A stretch of 64,000 bases of DNA from Pedobacter sp. MC2016-24 (lineage in GTDB: Bacteria > Bacteroidota > Bacteroidia > Sphingobacteriales > Sphingobacteriaceae): contig NZ_JADFBX010000001.1 in the NCBI RefSeq assembly GCF_015223055.1, positions 496,001 through 560,000 on the forward strand. The letters are read 5' to 3'. Made by a program: the position numbers and the translations under genes. Under the pieces are notes generated by a model. The model saw only the letters and a program-made list of their open reading frames with translations. It was not told where the DNA came from and searched no databases. This document shows, in pieces, positions 10,061-18,465 of this stretch. How positions within the stretch are numbered: position 1 is the first letter of the stretch; each line of letters starts with the position of its first letter.

Positions 10061-10965
10061 GGCTGTTTCCAGTTACTTTTCGATTCAAAATATTGCCATA
10101 AAAAAGCGGAGATCTTTCGAATGAGCACCGAAGCCTCGTTGTCATTGGTCCAGCTTTGATCTTTGATGTTTTTTGCACCTACATAAAATACATAGTCACC
10201 GTGGGGCGCATTGACCAGCACGACTTCTGAACGCGAATCGTTTACGGCACCACTTTTTGCTGCAGCCTGTACATATGGGGGTATTTGCGAAAGTGCATTT
10301 TCATCATAATATGCCTTGGTCATCAAACGGTACATCCTTTCCGAGGCAGATTTACTGACGATTTCGCCATTGCGTATTTTAACAAGTAAGCTTGCCATTT
10401 CCCTGGGCGTAGTTTGCCCCCAACCGTAAACTTTCCAAATGTCTGCCCGGCCTTTGGTGCGGGAGTTTACCCGGGTTTGCTGCAATCCGTATTGCTCCAT
10501 CAGTAGATTGATCTGCTCCCCGCCACCAGCAAGTTGCTGGTTCCATAGCGAGCTGGTATTGTCGCTGTAAGACATCATTAAGGCCGCCAGTACACTGACC
10601 TCGGTAGCGGTGCTGTCTCTAAAAAACTGCATTAAACCAGATCCCCCGTACTTTAACGAATCCCGGTAGATCAGTGGCATATGATATTGTAAATTTCCTT
10701 TTTCAATCTGGTTAAACAGCCCGACCAGGATCGGCACTTTAACGATGCTCGCTGTCGGAAAAACACTATCAACCTGTATGCCTGCCGTTTTTCCGTTCTC
10801 TAAATTCAACACATATATCCCAACATCCCCTTTAAAGCCGGCGGAAATTTCTGCAATGCCGCGTTGCAAAGCCGGATCGGGTTTAAGCTTTTGCGCCCAT
10901 ACGGATAACGGTAATCCCCATATGGAAACCGTAAACACCAATACTTTTTTAATTATTCTATTCAT
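10057..10965 (-). CDS. Secreted serine hydrolase of class A beta-lactamase fold lacking Glu166
   Basis: 302 residues with a signal peptide ending near VWAQ (residue 25). Penicillin-recognising motifs are present: SIVK (Ser73, Lys76), SDN (134-136) and KSG (237-239, in place of KTG). Class A beta-lactamases carry an omega-loop ExxLN that provides the deacylating glutamate. Here the corresponding stretch (about 165-186, NSRTKGRADIWKVYGWGQ before TTPREMA) has no glutamate. So it belongs to the beta-lactamase-like serine hydrolase family but probably does not hydrolyse beta-lactams efficiently; a peptidase, esterase or penicillin-binding role is possible. The start is the ATG at 10965; a TTG two codons earlier is unlikely. 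Confidence 0.87.
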   Translation of the reverse strand: MNRIIKKVLVFTVSIWGLPLSVWAQKLKPDPALQRGIAEISAGFKGDVGIYVLNLENGKTAGIQVDSVFPTASIVKVPILVGLFNQIEKGNLQYHMPLIYRDSLKYGGSGLMQFFRDSTATEVSVLAALMMSYSDNTSSLWNQQLAGGGEQINLLMEQYGLQQTRVNSRTKGRADIWKVYGWGQTTPREMASLLVKIRNGEIVSKSASERMYRLMTKAYYDENALSQIPPYVQAAAKSGAVNDSRSEVVLVNAPHGDYVFYVGAKNIKDQSWTNDNEASVLIRKISAFLWQYFESKSNWKQP

Positions 10966-11056
10966 CGTCAATAAGCTAACTGTTTAAAAGATGTTAAAGT
11001 TCCTAATTTTAAATAGATTTACATATTCTTATCCAGTTACTTTTAAGAAATTGAGC

Positions 11057-11746
11057 ATGAAACGGGTTGTAGTATTAACGGGAGCCGGCATTAGCGCCGA
11101 AAGCGGATTAAAAACCTTTAGAGACAGTGACGGTTTATGGGAAGGCTACAACATTGAAGATGTTGCCACACACGCTGCCTGGAAAAGAAATCCAGAACTG
11201 GTACAACAGTTTTACAATGAACGCAGAAAGGCGGTGCTGGAGGCCAAACCCAATGAAGGACACCTGGCACTGGCCAGGCTTCAGGAAAAATATGACGTCA
11301 TGATCATCACACAAAATGTGGACGATTTACATGAACGTGCGGGTTCAAAAAATGTGCTGCACCTGCATGGCGTCATCACCAGGTCTCAATCCGACGTTGA
11401 TCCCAATCAAACTTACCCGATTGAAGGCTGGGAAATTAAAGCAACAGATTTATGTACCCATGGTAAACCATTGAGACCACATGTAGTCTGGTTTGGAGAA
11501 GAGGTTCCTAACCTTGGGCTGGCCGCCAAACTCTGCGGTATGGCTGATGTATTTGCCGTGATTGGCACCAAACTGGCCGTTTATCCTGCTGCAGGACTAG
11601 TGGATTATGTACCCGAAGATTGCCTCCGTTATGTAATCGACCCGGACATCCCACAGCTTAGAAATGCAAAGCAATTTCAACAGATTCAACAGGTTGCAAG
11701 CCTAGGTGTACCACTGATGGTCGACAATTTAATGTCCGAAAAATAA
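11057..11746 (+). CDS. Short sirtuin, NAD-dependent protein deacylase
   Basis: 229 residues from the ATG at 11057. Sir2 motifs: GAGISAESG (9-17), TQNVD (85-89) and catalytic His104 in LHLHG. Tyr53 and Arg56 in FYNERR match the Tyr/Arg pair that lets SIRT5 and CobB accept succinyl- or malonyl-lysine. The four zinc-binding cysteines are absent: no CxxC pair follows the catalytic histidine, and the domain runs straight to GKPLRPHVVWFGE. Zinc-free short sirtuins occur in Bacteroidota. It likely removes acyl groups from lysines in the cytoplasm using NAD. A longer in-frame reading from 10991 has an unlikely N-terminus and begins right at the divergent gene, so I reject it. Confidence 0.92.
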   Translation: MKRVVVLTGAGISAESGLKTFRDSDGLWEGYNIEDVATHAAWKRNPELVQQFYNERRKAVLEAKPNEGHLALARLQEKYDVMIITQNVDDLHERAGSKNVLHLHGVITRSQSDVDPNQTYPIEGWEIKATDLCTHGKPLRPHVVWFGEEVPNLGLAAKLCGMADVFAVIGTKLAVYPAAGLVDYVPEDCLRYVIDPDIPQLRNAKQFQQIQQVASLGVPLMVDNLMSEK

Positions 11747-11847
11747 ATCTGATCGCAATTTTAAAGTCCGCCATCAATATAATTTGTCACATTTAACAAG
11801 CATTTTAGCAATAATTTATTAGCTTTAATGAAATAAACGTGATCAAT

Positions 11848-12381
11848 ATGCCTCTAACCAATCCATTGTTGTATTATAGAGAATGGTTTTTAACTTTAGA
11901 ACCGGAATGGGCTGACACCATTTCCTATAGTATTTTCAACTCCATTTATCTTTTCTGCGATCCGGAGTTTAAGGCAAAACAGAACTATGAACAAAGTTTT
12001 GAGGATGATGAAGAATATGAAGATGGTTTTACATCCAAAAAATTCATCATATTTTTAGATCAGATTATTGCCGACAATGACCGTCACCAGGTGCAAACGG
12101 TTGCGTTATCCTTATACTCCATAACAGATTACACCTTATTGCACTTTGATAAAGAAAACTTCCCGGTAGATTGCCTGGAGCTATTCAAGGCAAAATACAT
12201 CGAAAAATTATTGCTTGGCAAAACTGAAGATGCAGCGTTTTTTGAAGAAGAGCTGGAACGTGAAGTTAAAGACCGTGTAGTTAGAAAAGAAATGAAGATG
12301 ACATGGGACATACTGGCTGCTACTGACTTTAACATCGAGATGTTACACCATTACCTGATCGACAACATGTTCGGGCTTTAA
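11848..12381 (+). CDS. Conserved hypothetical protein
   Basis: 177 residues from ATG 11848 (a GTG three codons earlier is possible). Soluble, strongly acidic middle (FEDDEEYEDG around residues 52-61) and charged C-terminal helix (EEELEREVKDRVVRKEMKM). I do not recognise a family with a known function. It looks like a helical protein of about 20 kDa with no signal peptide. Codon use is like its neighbours. It lies 101 bp after the sirtuin gene and ends 49 bp before the RNase P RNA gene. Confidence 0.7.
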   Translation: MPLTNPLLYYREWFLTLEPEWADTISYSIFNSIYLFCDPEFKAKQNYEQSFEDDEEYEDGFTSKKFIIFLDQIIADNDRHQVQTVALSLYSITDYTLLHFDKENFPVDCLELFKAKYIEKLLLGKTEDAAFFEEELEREVKDRVVRKEMKMTWDILAATDFNIEMLHHYLIDNMFGL

Positions 12382-12416
12382 ATCCTTTACTTTTACCTTA
12401 AAACAATCGATTTTAT

Positions 12417-12424
12417 TATATTTG
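12417..12424 (+). promoter_or_regulatory. -7 promoter element of rnpB
   Basis: TATATTTG matches TAnnTTTG and ends 6 bp before the predicted 5' end of RNase P RNA at 12431. This gives an internal ruler for transcription start distance in this genome. A degenerate -33 (TTTTAC, about 12391-12396) lies about 21 bp upstream. Confidence 0.6.
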
Positions 12425-12430
12425 CACAAA

Positions 12431-12801
12431 ATGCAAGCTGTTCTATCGCTGTGAGCTTCGGCTCAAAGAGGAAAGTCCGGGCAACACAGAGCATCTCGCT
12501 TCCTAACGGGAAGAGGTTTGGGATTGAACACCCGAATTATGGAAAGTGCCGCAGAAAACACACCGCCGATGGCTGCAAAGCACAGGTAAGGTTGAAAACG
12601 TGAGGTAAGAGCTCACGATTTTTCCGGGCGACCGGAAAGCTGGTAAACCCCGGGAGTTGAAAGACCAAATAGGCTAACGCATGTAGGGCTGCTCGTCCGA
12701 TGTTAGTGGGTAGGTCGTTAGAGATAAATGGTAACATTTATAGTAGATTAATGGTAGAATCCTGATTTATCAGGAACAGAACCCGGCTTACAGGCTTGCA
12801 T
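12431..12801 (+). ncRNA. rnpB: RNase P RNA (bacterial class A)
   Basis: Catalytic RNA that trims the 5' leader of pre-tRNAs. The 5' end ATGCAAGC (12431-12438) pairs exactly with GCTTGCAT (12794-12801) to form helix P1. The conserved block GAGGAAAGTCCGGGC follows about 37 nt in. Other conserved pieces are AGAAAACACACCGCCGATG, GGTAAGGTTGAAA and, near the 3' end, CAGAACCCGGCTTACAGG. A run of seven T follows P1 (12801-12807), and a small 8-bp hairpin (12810-12831) may help termination. Length of about 371 nt is normal. Confidence 0.95.
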
Positions 12802-12875
12802 TTTTTTAATTTTATCAGGTTATTGATAAAAGAATTATATTAGTGACCCAAACACATAAATGATTAGCTTACCCT

Positions 12876-14279
12876 ATGGCAAAACTATTAATAATTGATG
12901 ATGAAAGAGCGATACGGACTACACTTCGCGAGATTTTAGAATATGAAAATTATGAAGTAGACGATGTCGACAATGGTCTGGATGGCTTAGAACTCATCAA
13001 AAAAAAGAAATTTGACCTTGTACTTTGTGACATCAAGATGAACAGAATGGACGGTATGGAGGTGCTTGAACAAGCACTTGCTTACAGCCCTGACCTTCCC
13101 TTTATTATGATATCTGGCCACGGTACCGTGGAAACCGCAATCGAAGCGAGTAAAAAAGGCGCATTTGACTTCATCTCTAAACCACCAGATTTAAACAGAC
13201 TGCTCATTACCGTTAGAAATGCTTTAGACAGAGGAACCCTGGTTACCGAAACTAAAGTACTAAAAAGAAAAGTGAGCAAAACCAGGGATATCCTTGGCAG
13301 TTCTGAGAACATCGGAAAGATAAAAGAAACCATTGAACGCGTTGCTCCTACTGAAGCAAGGGTATTAATTACTGGCGCCAACGGTAGCGGCAAAGAACTG
13401 GTAGCCAGGTGGCTACATGAAAAATCGCAACGTGCAGATAGCCCGCTGATCGAAGTAAACTGTGCTGCAATTCCATCCGAATTGATTGAAAGTGAACTTT
13501 TCGGACATGAGAAAGGTTCATTTACTTCTGCAGTAAAACAAAGAATTGGTAAATTTGAACTGGCAAATGGCGGAACTTTGTTCTTAGATGAAATCGGTGA
13601 TATGAGTTTATCTGCCCAGGCTAAGGTACTCCGTGCTTTGCAGGAGCATAAGATCAGCCGGGTTGGTGGTGAGAAAGAACTGGAAGTAAATGTCCGAGTA
13701 CTTGCAGCAACCAACAAAGACCTGCTTAAAGAAATCGAAGATGGTAACTTCCGTATGGATTTGTACCACCGCTTAAATGTAATTAACATTCATGTTCCCA
13801 ACTTAACGGAACGTACGGAAGATATCCCGGAAATTGCCTTAAACTTTCTTGATGAGATTTGTAAGGATTATGGCATGCCTGTTAAAAAAATCAGTGAAGG
13901 TGCCATGGCTGCTTTACAAGGTTTACCATGGACTGGAAATGTCCGCGAATTGCACAACATGATTGAACGTCTCATCATTCTCAGTGACAAGACGATTACA
14001 GAAAATGACGTAATTGCTTTCGCAAACCCGGGTGGCGGAACAAATATTGGTGCTGCAAGCCACAACAATGGCTCCGGATCCAATCATGGTGGAGGGATCA
14101 ATTACGAGAAATTCAGTAATTTTCAGGATTATAAAGATCACGCTGAAAAGGAATTCATCAAATTTAAACTTGAAAAAAACAACTGGAACGTTTCTAAAAC
14201 GGCAGATGACATTGAAATTCAACGCAGCCACTTGTATAGCAAAATTGAAAAATTCGGCTTGAAAAGAGTGACCGAGTAA
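12876..14279 (+). CDS. NtrC-type response regulator with AAA+ and Fis-type DNA-binding domains
   Basis: 467 residues. The receiver domain (1-120) has the phospho-accepting Asp52 in LVLCDIKM. The AAA+ domain (about 140-375) has Walker A GANGSGKE and Walker B LFLDEIGDM. A Fis-like helix-turn-helix (about 430-465, SKTADDIEIQRSHLYSKI) ends the protein after a Gly/Asn/Ser-rich linker around 390-412. The sigma-54-contacting loop is GSFTSA rather than the canonical GAFTGA: the Phe-Thr core is kept but both flanking Ala/Gly are Ser. It would activate sigma-54 promoters in response to a cognate kinase. The convergent kinase on the other side of the terminator is a candidate partner, by proximity only. 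Confidence 0.92.
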   Translation: MAKLLIIDDERAIRTTLREILEYENYEVDDVDNGLDGLELIKKKKFDLVLCDIKMNRMDGMEVLEQALAYSPDLPFIMISGHGTVETAIEASKKGAFDFISKPPDLNRLLITVRNALDRGTLVTETKVLKRKVSKTRDILGSSENIGKIKETIERVAPTEARVLITGANGSGKELVARWLHEKSQRADSPLIEVNCAAIPSELIESELFGHEKGSFTSAVKQRIGKFELANGGTLFLDEIGDMSLSAQAKVLRALQEHKISRVGGEKELEVNVRVLAATNKDLLKEIEDGNFRMDLYHRLNVINIHVPNLTERTEDIPEIALNFLDEICKDYGMPVKKISEGAMAALQGLPWTGNVRELHNMIERLIILSDKTITENDVIAFANPGGGTNIGAASHNNGSGSNHGGGINYEKFSNFQDYKDHAEKEFIKFKLEKNNWNVSKTADDIEIQRSHLYSKIEKFGLKRVTE

Positions 14280-14287
14280 AATATCTT

Positions 14288-14340
14288 CAGCATAAAAAAG
14301 GCTTTATGAATTTATGATTCATAAAGCCTTTTTTATGCTG
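14288..14340. terminator. Perfect 24-bp hairpin, bidirectional terminator
   Basis: Arms 14288-14311 and 14317-14340 are exact reverse complements with a 5-nt loop (TTATG). The stem includes GGCTTTATGAAT and is flanked on each side by A/T runs, so it can end transcription of both convergent genes (the NtrC-type regulator and the histidine kinase). Confidence 0.9.
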
Positions 14341-14358
14341 GTAGATTTATTTCGGTAT

Positions 14359-16083
14359 TTAGTTTCCGGAACGTATGTAAAAGCTAAAGGTACTCCCCGA
14401 CCCGGCCACACTTTTGACACTGATCTTACCACCCTGCAACTCTACAAACTTTTTGCAAATGTACAAGCCGAGGCCAGTACCTATATTTCCTTTAGCAGAA
14501 TTGGTCTGGTAATATTTAGAGAACAACTTTGCTTGCTGCTCTGCACTGATTCCTGCACCGGTATCAATTACATCTACCTGAATTTTACGCTCTTTTACTT
14601 CTTCAATTAAAGTCGCACGTACGGTTATACTACCTGCTTGTGTGTACTTAATGGCATTGCTCAGTAGATTAATCAGGATCTGTTTTAACCTGAAACTATC
14701 CCCCATTAAAATTACATCTGAATTACCTATAAATTCATAGGCAATCTGGAGTTTTTTCTTTGCTGCACTAAACTCCATACTTTCCACAACCTCTTTCAAA
14801 GCAAGGTCAGGACTATAGGGATCACAATTGATCTTAAACTCGCTATTTTCCATTTTCGCTGCGTCAAGCGTATCGTTCAGCGTACTCAATAACATATCAG
14901 ACGAAGAGCGGATAGACTCAAGCATGTCAGCTTGTCTTTTAGACAGCTCAGTTTTACTGAAAATATAAAGAAATCCTTTAATGGCTGTCAGTGGATTGCG
15001 GATTTCATGGCTCATGTGTGATAACAAGTCCATCTTTTGTTGTGCAATCACTACCGCACGTTTATTTTCTGCCCGCAACAGCAATTCTGATTTGTTCAGC
15101 TTAACAATAAACACGATGAGCAAAGCGGCAAAAATGACCACCAGAAACAGGGCTACCAGGTAAAATTTATTCAGCAAGGCTGTCGATTCCTGATAACTTC
15201 TAAATGCCACTGTCTTAAACTGATCTGAAATGCTGTAATTTATATCTTTGACTTCATTGATGATTAATTCCAACTCGCTGGTGATGCGGGAGTTCAAAGA
15301 AATCAACTCACGCTGCATGCTGAGCAATTTGATATTCCGCTGCTGTAACTGCTGGAGTTGATTCAGATAAGCCCGTTTGTTTTCCCTTTCCGGATTTACA
15401 AGCCTATTGGTTTTAGTGCGCACTAAGCTATTGGTCTGATTGTGGTTGATCTCTATAATCTCCTTTGATGTGGAGACATTTGGATTGTTTGCAATGGCAT
15501 CTTTTAGCCGACTAAACAGCCCTTTTCTTTTTGCCAATACCTCTTTCCGAACTGTATCCGCTTTAGTAGCCACAACCGCACGTTTGATCCGTTCCGTGCT
15601 AAGCATGCCTATAGGAACTTCTTTCCTGTTTTCCAGTCCAAAATTAGAATACGAAGTTAATAAAGAGTCGAAGCTATGTTTAAGTGTATATAACTTATCA
15701 GATAAGTCCAGCTTCCGTTGATGCAAAGCTTTAACTTTATCGTTATCAGGCAAATCAGCAGACCCGATTTGCATGTTTGCTTTAAGTAAGTTATCGATAT
15801 CCTGAAAAGCAAGGGCCAGTTTTTCTTTGTAGGCCATGCTCTTGGTGGTATCTGAATTGAGTAAAGCTTCCTGAAAATCATCTTCTGCCTGATGGATCAG
15901 TAATAAAATCTCTTCAGGTTTACGTTCATCCCGCTCAAAGCTATTGGCCATTTTTGAGGTGTGCTCCAGCTTTTTTGAAATTGAATTGCGCACAAAAAGT
16001 GCGGCAATCGCCAGAATAATAATCAATGCGATGAAGGCAAGCAGGATTTTTCTGGTAAATAATTGAGTATAAGTAGCTTTCAT
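14359..16083 (-). CDS. Membrane sensor histidine kinase with coiled-coil periplasmic domain
   Basis: 574 residues. Two membrane segments (about 12-30 and 306-328) enclose a roughly 275-residue extracytoplasmic region that is helical and rich in coiled-coil patterns. No HAMP or PAS is obvious before the kinase core. HisKA has LLSHMSHEIRNPLTAIKG. HATPase motifs: INLLSNAIKYTQAG (N box), DTGAGI and GTGLGLYI. All residues needed for autophosphorylation appear intact. It lies alone on the minus strand, convergent with the NtrC-type regulator and 93 bp past the hybrid kinase start-to-end boundary, so it may be read with the upstream FIST/hybrid kinase pair. The ligand is unknown. Confidence 0.9.
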   Translation of the reverse strand: MKATYTQLFTRKILLAFIALIIILAIAALFVRNSISKKLEHTSKMANSFERDERKPEEILLLIHQAEDDFQEALLNSDTTKSMAYKEKLALAFQDIDNLLKANMQIGSADLPDNDKVKALHQRKLDLSDKLYTLKHSFDSLLTSYSNFGLENRKEVPIGMLSTERIKRAVVATKADTVRKEVLAKRKGLFSRLKDAIANNPNVSTSKEIIEINHNQTNSLVRTKTNRLVNPERENKRAYLNQLQQLQQRNIKLLSMQRELISLNSRITSELELIINEVKDINYSISDQFKTVAFRSYQESTALLNKFYLVALFLVVIFAALLIVFIVKLNKSELLLRAENKRAVVIAQQKMDLLSHMSHEIRNPLTAIKGFLYIFSKTELSKRQADMLESIRSSSDMLLSTLNDTLDAAKMENSEFKINCDPYSPDLALKEVVESMEFSAAKKKLQIAYEFIGNSDVILMGDSFRLKQILINLLSNAIKYTQAGSITVRATLIEEVKERKIQVDVIDTGAGISAEQQAKLFSKYYQTNSAKGNIGTGLGLYICKKFVELQGGKISVKSVAGSGSTFSFYIRSGN

Positions 16084-16176
16084 TAAAACATAAAACGGCT
16101 ATCGAATTCCTTTTTAAATTCGGAATAGTGCTAAATCATGGATTCAAATATACTATCTTTTTTCCAGATTGCCTTT

Positions 16177-18465
16177 TTACCCCCCTTTACTATCTTCACA
16201 ATTCCAGGATGGCAAGGCTGAGATGACCTGCCCTATGATACGCTCAAGATGGTTAATTAACGATTCCAACCTGGGAGAATTACCATACTCAACTGCTGAA
16301 GACTGAATCTCCAGAATTTCATTTTTCAGACTCGATATCCCCATTGCCTCAATAGAAGGTCTTATCCCATGCGCGATTTCACCGACTTTCTGATAATCCC
16401 CAACCTGGTAGGCAGACCTGATATCCCTAACGGCTTTTGGTGTTAGCTCGATAAACAATCTGACGATTTCGTCAATAAAACTTTGATCAGCTCCCCCAAT
16501 GAGTTTTAATTGAGATAAATCAAAAAGTTCTAAATTGAGATCCGTTTTGGTGATACCATGGTCAGCAACTGAATTTTGCTGTGATCTGGACATCCATAAA
16601 GCAACGATTTTTAAGAGCTGGCTTTCTTCAAAAGGCTTGGAAAGATAGTCGTTAAAACCTGCCTCCAGGCATTTTTCGTAATCTCCTTTTAAAGCAAACG
16701 CTGTCAAGGCAATAATAGGAACCTGGTTAGAAAGTTTGTTTCTTATGATTTTAACAGCTTCCATACCATCCATAACTGGCATCTGAACATCCATCAATAC
16801 CAAATCATAGCGATTTTGTTGTATCTTTTCCAAAGCCTCAAGCCCATTGGTCGCTTCTTCACAATTTACCTGATACGCTTTAAGTATAGTTGTAGCTAGA
16901 AGCCTGTTAATTTCATTATCATCTGTAACTAAAATTTTCCGACCCGAAATAACCCTGACATCAATTTCATCTGTAACTATACCTGGTAAAGATTCTTCAT
17001 TTCCTTTACGCAGTTTTAAAATGAATGATATAGAACTACCAACATTTTTTTCGCTTTCCACCGATATTCCCCCTCCCATCAATCTGATTAATTCTTTGCA
17101 AATACTCATTCCAAGGCCCGTACCACCGTATTTCCTGGTTACAGTATCATCCTCCTGCGAAAACTTATCAAAAAGGCGACTTTTAAAAGCATCGTCCATT
17201 CCAATACCCGTATCACGCACAGTTATTTTAATTTTTTGCCAGGCCTGCTTATCGGCTACTACGATCAAATTGATATCTACCGTGCCTTTAGGAGTAAACT
17301 TAATCGCATTACTCACCAGATTAAGTAAAACCTGATGAATACGATGGGGATCCCCAATTAAAATTTTAGCCAATTTGGGGTCAACATAAGAGCTTATTAA
17401 GTTAATTCCCTTTTCCTCTGCCTTGTGGGTCATCACTTGTACAACCCTTTCTATAACTGTCACAGGGAGGAATCCGATATCCTCGAGCGTTAATTTACCT
17501 GAGTCAATTTTGGTCAGATCCAAAATATCATTGATGATAATCAGCAAGCTATCAGCAGCGGAAAGAATGGTATTGAGAAAAAATGACTGATTTGGTGCCA
17601 GATTTGTTTTTTTAAGCTGACTGGCCATTCCCAAAATGGCATTCATTGGCGTTCGTATCTCGTGACTCATATTTGCCAGAAACATCTCCTTCGCTAATGT
17701 GGAAGCCTCTGCTTGCTCCTTTGCCCGAATCAGGTCTAACTCCAGTTGCTTTTGCTGGGTAATGTCCAGGTGGATTCCTATGGAGCCAATCAATTCATTT
17801 TGATCATTATAACTAGGAGCCCCGCTAACCAACCACCACCTGCCTTCCCCATTCTTTGCATGCAAAAAAATCTCATAAGTATCAGATGTACCACTTTTTC
17901 TCAGTTTATTCTTTTCTTTCAGTGTATTTTTTGTGAATTCTGGGAATTTCAATACCAAAGAAACCTTTTTTCCAATCAGCTCTTCTGGTTGATATCCGCT
18001 CATTTTGCAAAAACTGTTGTTCACATAAAGCATTTCCTCATCGTTATCCACTTCCATTAATCCAAGATTCATATTGGCCAGGATACCCCTATACTTCTCT
18101 TCTTTAATTTTTAAAGCAGACTCTGCATTTTTTCTTTTGTCAATCTCTTTGTGCAAATATTCTGCGATAATTAAAAGATCATCGCTGCTGTTATCCACTT
18201 CTGTATGATCAAAAATCCCAACAGCTTCTTTAAGCTTATCCACGGAAAGCCTTTTAACATCCAGTTCATATTTCAGTTTTTTATTGAGATCTTCATATTC
18301 TTCTTCGCTGATATTAAAAGCCCGTTCTGCCAATTCACTATCTCTTTCAAAAGAGCGGTATGAATCATTCACGGCAGATAAAAACCCCTGCATTGCCGGG
18401 AGCTGTTGCAATTCAGGAGGCAGATATTTGTTGAGCTGCTTTAACAGTAATTTATGGTAGTTCAT
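16177..18465 (-). CDS. Hybrid sensor kinase: PAS, HisKA, HATPase, receiver, HPt
   Basis: 762 residues, no membrane helix. Order: helical N-terminal region (1-120), PAS/PAC (about 122-240), HisKA with His268 in FLANMSHEIRTPMNAILG, and HATPase (NLVSNAIKFTPKG, DTGIGM, GTGLGMSI). A receiver follows (about 505-620, Asp in LVLMDVQMPVMDGM), and a C-terminal HPt domain with a likely phospho-histidine in EIAHGIRPS (about 690). This gives a full His-Asp-His phosphorelay in one chain; the output regulator is not in the window. Its ATG overlaps the end of the FIST gene by 14 bp, so translation is likely coupled and the FIST protein is probably its sensory partner. Confidence 0.93.
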   Translation of the reverse strand: MNYHKLLLKQLNKYLPPELQQLPAMQGFLSAVNDSYRSFERDSELAERAFNISEEEYEDLNKKLKYELDVKRLSVDKLKEAVGIFDHTEVDNSSDDLLIIAEYLHKEIDKRKNAESALKIKEEKYRGILANMNLGLMEVDNDEEMLYVNNSFCKMSGYQPEELIGKKVSLVLKFPEFTKNTLKEKNKLRKSGTSDTYEIFLHAKNGEGRWWLVSGAPSYNDQNELIGSIGIHLDITQQKQLELDLIRAKEQAEASTLAKEMFLANMSHEIRTPMNAILGMASQLKKTNLAPNQSFFLNTILSAADSLLIIINDILDLTKIDSGKLTLEDIGFLPVTVIERVVQVMTHKAEEKGINLISSYVDPKLAKILIGDPHRIHQVLLNLVSNAIKFTPKGTVDINLIVVADKQAWQKIKITVRDTGIGMDDAFKSRLFDKFSQEDDTVTRKYGGTGLGMSICKELIRLMGGGISVESEKNVGSSISFILKLRKGNEESLPGIVTDEIDVRVISGRKILVTDDNEINRLLATTILKAYQVNCEEATNGLEALEKIQQNRYDLVLMDVQMPVMDGMEAVKIIRNKLSNQVPIIALTAFALKGDYEKCLEAGFNDYLSKPFEESQLLKIVALWMSRSQQNSVADHGITKTDLNLELFDLSQLKLIGGADQSFIDEIVRLFIELTPKAVRDIRSAYQVGDYQKVGEIAHGIRPSIEAMGISSLKNEILEIQSSAVEYGNSPRLESLINHLERIIGQVISALPSWNCEDSKGG

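Noticed and set aside
13082..13789. 235-codon open frame antisense to the NtrC-type regulator
   Set aside because: Composition is Ser/Leu/Phe rich as expected for the complement of a coding frame, no conserved motif, fully inside a well-supported gene.
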